Assembly: GCF_963678635.1 (NCBI RefSeq)
Contig: NC_087071.1
Coordinates: 40,751,797-40,815,796 of the forward strand
DNA: 64,000 nt
Reading direction: 5' to 3'
Origin: Symsagittifera roscoffensis
Taxonomy: Eukaryota; Xenacoelomorpha; Acoela; Convolutidae
Each line of letters begins with the position of its first letter. Position 1 is the first letter of the stretch. Below are positions 11,201-19,800 of the stretch, piece by piece. A program made the position numbers and the translations under genes. The notes under the pieces are model-generated. The model searched no databases. It saw only the letters and a program-made list of their open reading frames with translations, and was not told where the DNA came from.

Positions 11201-11535
11201 TCGACGTCACCGTGACATCCCCGCTGCAGTTATCTCTTCTCTCTCGTGCGGCGGAGACCCCCGGGGCGTCCCTGGAAGTTGCTGAGGACCGCAAATTTTC
11301 GAAACACGAGAAAAACTGTGAGGAACAAGGAATCAGTTTTTTCCCGTTAGCAGTCGAAACGCTCGGGGGTTGGTCCGCTTTAGCTATCAAAACCCTCAAG
11401 TCAGTTGCTATCCTCGCTGATGCCAGACGTTCTGGTTCACGTGACGCTCGTGTTGCCCCAGTTCGCCTTCTCCAGAGCCTCTCAGTGTGCCTCATGAGAG
11501 GAAACGCCACTATGATTGTCAGCCGGGCCATCTAG
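8215..11535 (+). CDS. Non-LTR retrotransposon polyprotein: 2A, chromo-barrel-like, RT, restriction-like endonuclease
   Basis: The frame is open from 7996; the first in-frame ATG is at 8215 (1106 residues) and starts a hydrophobic, signal-like segment, MQLFASFFSTVFLVLAFN. A 2A-like motif (DIESNPGP) ends at 8457. About 8510-8670 encodes a segment with the HFRGWNKSYDSW pattern of chromo-barrel/Tudor-knot folds. The reverse transcriptase follows: catalytic Asp at 9811 (DFENAF), QQGDPLGP near 9968, and YLDD at 10069-10080. A C-terminal Cys-Cys-His-Cys cluster (Cys at 10969 and 10978, His at 11011, Cys at 11023) is followed by RHDRLRD, GD (Asp at 11158) and FDVTVTSP (Asp at 11203). This matches restriction-like endonucleases of R2-type non-LTR elements, which nick the target and prime reverse transcription. 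There are no frameshifts or stops, so it may be functional. It is clearly GC-richer than its surroundings. Confidence 0.88.
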   Translation: MQLFASFFSTVFLVLAFNRVQNGHTPVGSTHMLLLAREKPDPQSRQELRSRKFKLNSKLSFYNISMLLLLCAGDIESNPGPAVDPTQLLRFVNAAEILVGSSVAISDLTSGIYDASILKVDNDRFFAHFRGWNKSYDSWVNLDQIFRLPDGYVPIGRNSRGPICLLAPPVSSPISVALTSSPSRDAPVSSGLSQGMSSMTISAELAESAVPDLSDVMSSRVDTVRFVPISLRNEWSEVVGHALDNCATAPDNLKNWTRLLMLPKCILKAPRRGGKSHAANNCRDIRQRIKSWKEGNISDLWSNATKGPKERTKKNSKPSPDFNVRRAKELAGLGQFGRAAKALCSDGLVSKSDESLKDLRSLHPSADPPVFSGRDESPLAYQFESEFVHKSLKGFPSGTAAGPSRWFPEHFVHAVECPTPQTAARTLESLNRVVNILAAGQAPSSLSPWLCSANLFATAKPKGGVRPIAVGEVLRRLTAKCLAKAANAEARDFLCPHQLGVATSGGSEAIVHATKMTVKKCSEHGHQGVLTVDFENAFNTLDRTEILLQVRNRLPGLSAFVEFTYGHHSHLLFEDVILNSEKGVQQGDPLGPLIFAVTLHSLVESLKSEVPGLTLNCWYLDDGICAGDEDSLLKALELITSNCLHLGLKVKHSKCELWAPVEFSSIPVSIPRAASNGFELLGAPIGDTEISVKVLDKRISKATKCLEKLPLLDDPQLSLGITRTCLAAPKLTYSLRTQPPSQPVAASLQVFDELLRDALSVIVGSPVPDLAWSQSSLPIKDGGLGVRQARDQHIPAFLGSSCQSAHLVSFLTECDITDTPEFLRASNDFREQSGSVNTPGFTQEAFQEKLDKATYNAFFSSLPDSREQARLQSLSLPYAGAWLTAVPIKGLGLHLLPAEFQAAVRYRLGLPVFASARRCPACPSGILDVLGDHAVACGGSGGRISRHDRLRDIIFNATSAASLAPIKEQRNLIPGERSKPGDILIPTWSAGRPAAFDVTVTSPLQLSLLSRAAETPGASLEVAEDRKFSKHEKNCEEQGISFFPLAVETLGGWSALAIKTLKSVAILADARRSGSRDARVAPVRLLQSLSVCLMRGNATMIVSRAI
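8410..8457 (+). other. 2A-like ribosome-skipping motif
   Basis: MLLLLCAGDIESNPGP matches the D-x-E-x-N-P-G-P consensus preceded by a Leu-rich stretch, as in the 2A-like sequences reported at N-termini of some invertebrate non-LTR elements. Skipping between Gly and the last Pro (codon at 8455) would release the upstream peptide from the RT polyprotein. The Leu-rich segment may also act as a signal sequence when skipping fails. Confidence 0.88.
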
Positions 11536-11689
11536 TCTTGTGCAGTTTATTACGTTTTTTGCATTCCCAATTCTGGTGCTCCTTTGTTCCTTTGCTGTTA
11601 GCGCAAATTAGTTTTCTTTTTTTTTCTTTTTTTTTGTTCAAGTAAATGTATTAATTAACTTTCGAAGAAAACGGAATATATAATAAAAT
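11536..11689 (+). other. 3' untranslated region of the non-LTR element
   Basis: A short non-coding stretch with two T runs at about 11617-11636, then AT-rich DNA ending at the right direct repeat. No poly(A) tail is seen before the repeat, so the true 3' end of the element is uncertain. Confidence 0.5.
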
Positions 11690-12656
11690 ATTTTCTAAAA
11701 TTGGTCGCACCATAAGATCTTGAAATTACGTTAGGTTTGAAATCTATTGCGGCAACAATGTCAATGTTTTTGAGATAGTTAGAGGAGGAGCCTTACTTGA
11801 GAACTTGCTATACAGAAGTATGAGATTATCTTTTTACAAGACACTTCATTGAATAGGAATCAAAAGCTATCTGCCTGACTGATTTCTCCTTTTCCTTACA
11901 ACCAAATCTCAATTCCATATCTTCTCATTGGTGAATACATAATCATTTTTAGAAGTGTTAGAATTCAGCCTGTGGAGTAGTTCACTTAGCGAATGATACT
12001 GCCACGCACAAAGGTTTATACGAAACAAAATAAGGTTGCACGCCCGAGGAGTGTAATTCTATGCATCCGTGTTGTATAGATTGAAAAACACAAATAAGCA
12101 TAGACAAATCTATTTGTTCAATAATCGAGAAAAATTAATACGCGTTCGGTATCTTGTTTTCCGCTATCAAAAAGACAAAATTGCTTAAAACGATCGGGTA
12201 TTTCGAAATGACGGTCATCTGTGTTAATAGTGGGCAGGGATGTCGTTTGTTTACTTCTGTTTTAAGTTCGCGTTAGCGCCGACCGGGAGGGCAAAGACAG
12301 TTGGGTTACTTTTTCGTCCTGCACCAATTGCAAACCAGCTGCGATTATCTGGCTGTTTACTGGATTTAATTGATTCCTAACTGTCTCCTTCATTTGTTGA
12401 ACTAGTTGCCGAGCTTCTGAGCGTCCTGCGTTGAGCTCATGACTATGCTCGTTGCTATGTGAGATTATATCGCTCCCAGAAGTGATTAAAGTGTTCGCAT
12501 TTATACGATCTCCATTTGCTGCAGCGCCAGTGTGTCGTTGTCTTCGTATCGCGTTTCTTTTAAAATTCATGGCCATCAAGAATAATCAGTGATTGGCCTT
12601 TTTGTGAGGTTCCCCAAGTAAAAGAATTCATTTTTGACTTATCAATGAGTTAAAGA
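11690..12656 (+). repeat. 967-bp direct repeat, right copy
   Basis: Near-identical partner of 7032-7998, bounded by the same terminal sequences. Similarity stops at 12657, where the sequence continues GGGAGATAATGAATG. Confidence 0.9.
12262..12579 (-). CDS. 105-residue antisense ORF inside right repeat, unknown
   Basis: Copy of the 109-residue ORF of the left repeat. A base difference near the 3' end creates an earlier stop, so it lacks the last four residues; the rest is the same. The function is not recognised. Confidence 0.28.
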   Translation of the reverse strand: MMAMNFKRNAIRRQRHTGAAANGDRINANTLITSGSDIISHSNEHSHELNAGRSEARQLVQQMKETVRNQLNPVNSQIIAAGLQLVQDEKVTQLSLPSRSALTRT

Positions 12657-13688
12657 GGGAGATAATGAATGCAGAGTGTATACATTTTCAATTGAGTTGT
12701 TCTAATTCAATGCCATATTAACACTAAATTAAACACATGTTAATCCCAACAATGAGTCCAGTTTAAATTTAGTTATCTTAAATTTGCATTGTTTTTTAAT
12801 AGCGTGAACCTAATTGAGATATCATCACTCTAGATTTATTTCTGCTTACACTTTGATCATGATTTTTGTTCATAATGCGTGGGATTTTATGGTATGGGCG
12901 ATTTTTATACAAGGGATCTTTTGGTATGGTATCTTTTGTCATGGGAGTTTTTGGTATGGTATCTTTTGTCCTGACACCCAATTGACATAAACAACAAAAT
13001 AATGCCCGCCGCAGTCCTGCCAACGTGTTGCGAGCTTGCCAACAAAGAATAGGACTCTATTCTAAAATTAGAGCCGGTAATTGCCGCGAAGCGGTAACGC
13101 GTGCCCACCTGCGGCCTTAAACCGGACTGTTGTGAATCCAACTGTTTTTTTTTGTTCATTTCATGTTTTTTTGGAGCCTTTTGTTAGTTTACAATTTTTG
13201 AGCATACTGTATTTCAAATGCGCCTTCTCTTCGAACTTGTTTTTATGTTTGCTGTAAATTAACCAACTCCGATTTCAGTTTTTTCTTTTTCCGGCATTGA
13301 GAGTTTCGGGTGATTGTATACCGGCTTAGCGACGTCATTTTGTGCAGTATGGTGAGACCAAAGTTGTCGTCCAAAGTTTTCGTCCAAATGTTAAATTTCT
13401 GCACAACGTGGCGCTGTGCAACATTTGTCGGCTGTATTACAGCTTTGCAAGTTTCATTTTGTTGCTAATTTAACGTTCAAAGTGTGAAAAGACCCAGATT
13501 TTGTCAAGTAACCTTGAGCTGTGGTTGATTTGAAAGCAAAATTTTGATTGATTTTAATGATGTCTATCTTTTTTCTGAAAATTTCGAAAGTGGGCAGAAT
13601 GCGCAGTATATTGTTAGTCAACCACAAATGACTGCGACTACTTTTCAGATTACTCGTGTTCTTCTGTCTCTCTGTATCTATCCTAGCC
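12657..13688. other. Intergenic region and CapZ promoter side
   Basis: No gene is supported. It contains a short tandem repeat at 12921-12970 and a small GC-richer patch around 13065-13135. The last few hundred bases must hold the CapZ alpha promoter and 5' leader; no clear TATA box was seen. Confidence 0.45.
12921..12970. repeat. Two-copy 30-bp tandem repeat
   Basis: TTGGTATGGTATCTTTTGTC occurs at 12921-12940 and again at 12951-12970, separated by ATGGGAGTTT. A diverged relative lies just upstream near 12886. Confidence 0.7.
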
Positions 13689-13871
13689 ATGGGAGAACCC
13701 CAACTGAGCGACGAGGAAAAGAAACAAGTGGTACACTCTCTATTGTTGCAGACACCCCCTGGGGAATTCAATGAGACATTCAATGATGTTAGACTGTTGG
13801 TGGAGAATGACACTTTGTTGACCCAGTGTAGAAAGACATATATGGATTACTGGATGGAACAGCACACGCCT
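13689..13871 (+). CDS. CAPZA: CapZ alpha exon 1 (coding part)
   Basis: Begins at ATG in the context TAGCCATGG and encodes MGEPQLSDEEKKQ through HTP. The donor CCT/GTATGT is at 13872, phase 0. The family homology fixes both start and end. Confidence 0.9.
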
Positions 13872-16800
13872 GTATGTCCAAAAACAAATTAGGGGGGGGG
13901 GGGGGGGTTGAGTGGGTTATCCAGGTTTCCACCCTCGCAAAATTAGAAGCTCAAACTGATTTATAATTGGACTCACTGTTCGTTTCTAAGTTTTGCCAGT
14001 GAATAGAAATATATATGTTTTCAATTTCATTTCAAATCTAGCGAAAAATGTCAATAAGTTTTCTTTTTTGTTATTACCCACTTGAATTACTTCAAGTAGA
14101 TTTCATGTGGTCTAAACGAGTTTTTGAATGGGACTCATCAATAAATCTGGAGCATTCTTCTAACCGAGTTTTAAATTAAAAATACCCATTGTTATCTGAT
14201 CTGCGCCGATTGAGCAGTCGAGAACGTTATATGCCTAGAAGCAACACACTTTTATTGGTATGTGTTTTCAGGTGAAAGTTGGAGACTCTGAGAAAGTAGC
14301 CCTGTCAAGAGAAGGACGCCAAACAGACGGGTCATTCTTGGCACCTCAAACACGCAAACTGTTCACATTTGACCCCATGCGACAGGAAGCGACGGTAGTG
14401 GGAGATGCCCCAGGAACCCCGGAACACGAGGCTTATCGGAAGGCTGTTGCGGAGAAGTTGCGGGAGTATATCACGAACCACTATCCAGAAGGCGAGAATT
14501 TGAAAGTTTTCCTTGATTTCCATCCAGCCTTAGTAACAAAAAAATATTGCCCCTTTGCACGGTTGTCTTACTATTATGGAACAGATTCCACTATTTATCG
14601 GGCTTTAATTTTTGAAGGGGGTTTAAAAGATGGTTAAAAATTGTTCATGAAGGCAGTTTTCAAGTGCGAAAAGCTCTAAAAATCTATTCACTAGTTGACA
14701 TCGACATGTTTTATTCGGATCTTAGAGATAGAGAAATTTAAAGGGGGGGGGGGGTGAACTGGGAAAGGACTTTAAAAGTTATACCCACTGTTTCAGAGTA
14801 ACCATTGATTTTATCAAGTTGTGTATAAGGACACAATGTTTTTGTAATTGTGGAATGAAGCCAAATGCCATTTTTGTCTTTCAACCTCCAAGGGCTCTTT
14901 TTCTGCTTTCCTTTTTCATAACCATCGGACAATTTGAACAAATAATTTTCTTGTAAAAACTCGCAAGTGGGGTGAAAGAGGAAAAAGAGTATAGTATTTT
15001 TCTGTGAAGTTGAAATTCCCTGAAACGAATTTACTGTTCGTTGGCAGTGTAGGTGTGGAAACAGTATTAGCGAGGACGAACCGGGAGAGTGGCTTGGCAG
15101 AGATTGTGATCGTGATTGAGTCGCACAAGTTCCAGAACCACAACTTCTTCACCGTCAACTGGCGGGAATTGTGGGTGGTGTCCATAGACCACACAGCTGG
15201 CACTGCAAACATGAAGGGCACAGCTAAAGTACAGGTGCGACAATTATTATTGGAGTTTGGTGTATTGATGTAATTAGCTGTAGTTAGCAAATGTAATGCA
15301 ACCGGATGCTAGATTTGTTGCCACGTTAGAAACCTAATTCAGATATTTTCTAGCATAGAGAACTCAAAAAAAAGTATTTGATAGGAGGTCAGCCCTGAGT
15401 TCTCAACACTTAACAATTTTGCCGCTCGTTAAATGATTTTGATTGCTTTTTAACGGCGGTGATTGTGATCCTTGACATATGTCCTCAAAATCAAGGTCAT
15501 TCCAGACAAATTTTTTTTGAATGTAGATATTTTAGGACCAAAACTGCATGATTTGAGCTGGTTTTACTCGCTGAAGAAATTTTTCATGAAACTGGAACGA
15601 GCTCAAAAGACTGATTAAAGACAGCGAATTTGACTGATACTCCATTTTTGTAAAGGAATATCCGTATTGAATCATGTGCGGGGGAGGGGGTGGAAAAGAG
15701 CCGTTAAATTAGTCTATTATCGATTGTTTGCGTGTGTAGGTGCACTACTACGAGGACGGAAATGTACAGAAGGTTTCTAAGAAGGACATGGAGTGCAGTG
15801 GCCTTAAATTCACAGACCAACTCAGTCTGGCTGAAGAAGTGGTGAGGAAACTCGAGGAAGTGACCAACAGGTTTGTGTTCAATGAAAGTAGACAGAATGT
15901 TTTTTTGTCCTTCCCTCACCTTACATAAGCAGCAGTTTTGTGATACGACGAGGCATTTTTAAAAAATTTAATATGAAGATCAAATTTGTTTGTATTTGCC
16001 TCTTTAGTCTGCCTTTTAATTTACTGGGGGACCAGTACATTCTATTAATTTCAAAGAAAACGTTTTTGTTTCTTGAGATACCTGAGAACAGACTTGTAGG
16101 TATTATGGGAGCCTTACAAAGAGTTTTTGTATATAGCTAGCTGCACCTGATATAAATGTCTGAAAACAAATTATTATGATTATCTTCTTTTTCATTATTA
16201 AATTTGAATGAATGTAGTAAAGGCGCTTCGATAGGTCGTGATACAAATTTTTCCAGGAAAATCTTTAAAGTTTTCACGCTTAAATTCAATTGTGTATGGT
16301 TTGATTACTTTCTTATTTAGTTCAAAATATTGAGTCGATGAACTTGGTGTTTTTTTCAGGTAAAGTGTTCTAATAACTACAGATGGGCCTGAATAGATAT
16401 TTCTGCATTTATGAATGCACGTAGGCATATATAGGCTCTTTTTGAGTTAAATTGAAATTCTTCTGCTGAAAGTTAGGTACATTAGTGGACGAAATTAAAC
16501 GAAAAATTTAAGTTTTTACTCTCGAAACCGTCTTTTTTTCGAAGTTTATATGGGATAACATTTGTTAGGATTTTCACCAAAATTTTTACCTTGATCTACT
16601 GCAAATAATATTAACTACATTCTCTGAAAGTTTCATTTTTGGATTTGAATCACTTACCAGTTTTTTTCCAAGTCTTAAAATGCCAGTAACTTGTATAAGA
16701 AATAATGTATTGTGTAAATCCAATATAAAGGCACAACGTCAATATCTGAATCTGAAAAGTGTTTATGCGTTAATATAATGATACTATCTAGCGAGTGAGT

Positions 16801-19800
16801 TGGCAGGTTGATTACATGTATAATTATGCGTGCACAAAATATTAAACGCAGTGAAATACAGTCTCACACACTGCACTCTTTCTGTTAAAGGAATGAATAA
16901 CAGCGGAGTAGAAGCATGATTTGAATGAATACATTATAATCACACATCAGCTCAGATACAGATTGCATGCATGTTCATTGAGTTTTAGCACGTTGGGATA
17001 ATCAATGAGAAGTTGAATACTGCTTAAACTCAATCGGATAAAATGCACAAATTATACAAGCATAAGTGAATAGACACAAGTTGGTATCAGTCAATATTGA
17101 AAGGTTTTACACGAACATCGCTAATTAAGGAACTGATTTAGCTGAACAGCATGAAATGCATAAATTATAACTACACAAATACATGCACGAATCACAAAAT
17201 GGAAGGAAAATAGTAAATTGTTGCTAAATATCACCATATTTTCTGTTCTTTTCTCTCTTTCTCGGAATTACCAGACAATGACACACCGTCAGGTAGCTTG
17301 GAACTAGCCATAACGTCCAAAAGGAGCTCGGGAATAGCGGTTTTCTTGGTTAGGCAGTCCGCTAATTGCAATTTACCCTCCAACCAATACACAGCAGAAA
17401 CATTTCCCTGCTCCAACAGCTCTTTTATCGAACTGATATCTACTCTGAGTCTTTTTTCATCCACCGTCTTATTAGAATACAATGCGTGGAACAAGGAAAG
17501 GCTATCAGTGAAAGCTAATATCGGAATTCTAACGTTCAGTATATGAAAAATAAGTTCCTGAACATATACTGCAGAGTCCAAAGCATCCTGTAGCGACAAT
17601 GTTTCGGCAGTAAGTGTGCTTTTTGCAACTCTTTTGATCCTCTTTGAGCTCCAACAAAGAAAGTGACAATCTTTTGTATCTGAGTCGACCATAAAAACAA
17701 TGTGACCTCCTTGAGACCCTCCGTCTTCCAGGTTCTGGAAACTTGCGTCAGCAAAAACTACCAGGAACCCAATCTTTAGAGCATTAGGAAACACCATTTT
17801 AATTTCACTATTGAACTTGAGTCTTCTCAGGAGCTTGTTGGCTTCATGTACATGCGACACTGCAGTCTTTTTACCTGCGCCTGATAAAGAATTTGCTCCG
17901 AAACATACATCAGGCCTAGTTTGACCGCCAAGCCATTGTAACTTGCCTAGGAGACCTCTGAGGTTTGCGACTTCTTCATCCAATAAAACCCGCGTTTTGT
18001 CACCAGTTACACTCATTTCATGCATGTTGTGAATAAAGTGTTCTTGAGACACATTTATAGCATTTTCGCTACAAGTGATTTTCAACCCAGTGAAAGTAAA
18101 ATCTCTACAGTGCTTCCGTCCGATCTTGAATGTATTCTCAAGCGTCTTGATAATGGTATCATGGAACTCCTGGTCACCGGCATATATAAAATCGTCAACA
18201 TGTATACCTATTATACCTCTGCAAGTAGAATTCTTTTTCCAGAGAAACAATGAAGGCTCAAATGGACAAGGTAAAAAATGGACTTTCAAAAGCTCTTCTT
18301 TAACGCGTAGATACCATTGCATGGATGCATCCTGCAAACCGTATACTGGTTTCTTGAGCTTCCATATTTCTTTCTCGGAGCAATACTCTCTAGGGGGTAA
18401 AACATAGATTTCTCTGTCAAGAGATTTACCTTGTAAAAAAGCAGTTTTAACATCAATCGTCGAGGGTGTCCACTTTTTCACCGAACAAATCGATAGAAAA
18501 ACTTTAACTGATTCCCTAGCAATCACGGGTGACTCTCTTTCCGGCTTTTCAAGGTCTTCATTGTACCCTTTAACAACTAAACGGGCTTTGGGTATAAGTT
18601 CTGATCGACCATGTGTTTTTTTCATTGTCAATATCCAACGAGTGCGCATTTTTTTCTGACCAGTGTCTGGTACAACACTATAGACATCGTTAGTTTTCCA
18701 GCTCATAATTTCATTGTCTTTTGCATTCTGGAAAACTGTGCTCTGCAAATCAGTTAGAAAAATTTCACTGTCCTCGATAGGTTCCCATGATTCAACGTCT
18801 TTTTCTAGGTCCAGACAAGCTTGCTGGCCCTGAGCCCATTCAGGTGACTCATATTCGATGTTATATGAGTTTTTATACTTTCCCGTCGCCTTACCAGCTC
18901 GAGAAAGAATTTTTGCCACAAAATCCTGCTCTTCAAAGCCATTTTTATTGCTCCTACAGCATATTCTTGAGTTGATTTTCGGTGGTTTTCCCAAATTCTG
19001 ATGCGATATCACTTCTGAGCTCTGGTTCTCGTCGTCATGACTTTCAGGTTTGATCAACGGTGCATATCCAATATTGTCGCTACTTTCTTCCTCACCCATT
19101 GAATTCTTTTCAGCGGAGAGTGTTTCGGCATCGTTTGACTCTCTAATATTCAGCTTTTCAACAACTGGCGTTTCAATTCTATCGCAGGTTGACTCTGTAG
19201 TTTTCGGAACTTTATCACCACTGTACTCCTCTTCTGAATGACCAACTTGAACTTGATTCTGAGAAGAAGTTACGCTGTCAGGTGGAGGACAATGGACGTT
19301 GTGTGGAGAAACGTCAACTGAATTTTCTAGTAGAACATCGGTTTCATGAGCTCTGACTACAGCTGACCCATGACGAAGGAAAATTACTTTACCATCTTTT
19401 CCAATTACACGAGCGGGCCCTTTCCAATTACGGCTCTGTTGACGCCTGTAGTACACAATATCGCCACATTCACAGCTAGTACTACCTCGTACGTTATGCC
19501 TTAAAGCTCTACGGATTCTTTCGGATGCTTCTGCTTCTGCGAAGCATGATTTGGTCCTGTTGAATAAAGCGAGCAGGTTCTCAACATAATTATGAACACC
19601 TTCTCTCTCATTCAAAGCCGGCAGCTTGCAACTGATGACAGAAGGGCCTATTGGGTTTCGTCCGAGCATGATCTGGGAAGGAGTAAAACCATGATTATTG
19701 AACTGATTGTTTTTTGCACAGCAAGCCAAGGATAACTTTGTGTTAACGTCGAACGAAGGATACTCCTTAGAAACCTTATTGAAAATTTCTGTCAAAGTTC

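Larger units (their letters stand above)
7032..12656 (+). mobile_element. RLE-type non-LTR retrotransposon between long direct repeats
   Basis: A single-ORF retrotransposon (coding 8215-11535) is enclosed by two 967-bp direct repeats at 7032-7998 and 11690-12656, which differ at only a handful of positions. The coding frame opens at 7996, essentially at the repeat boundary. After the stop come a T-rich tract and the second repeat. No short target-site duplication was found outside the repeats. The repeats may be pseudo-LTRs of the element, a very long target duplication, or pieces of a tandem host repeat into which it inserted. The near identity of the copies implies a recent event. Confidence 0.7.

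Noticed and set aside
9966..11531. Antisense ORFs up to 159 codons across the RT gene
   Set aside because: Explained by the GC-rich, biased codon use of the RT frame; no recognisable content.
7020..12665. GATAAT as a target-site duplication of the non-LTR element
   Set aside because: It occurs near both outer ends but at different distances from the repeat boundaries, so it is probably chance.
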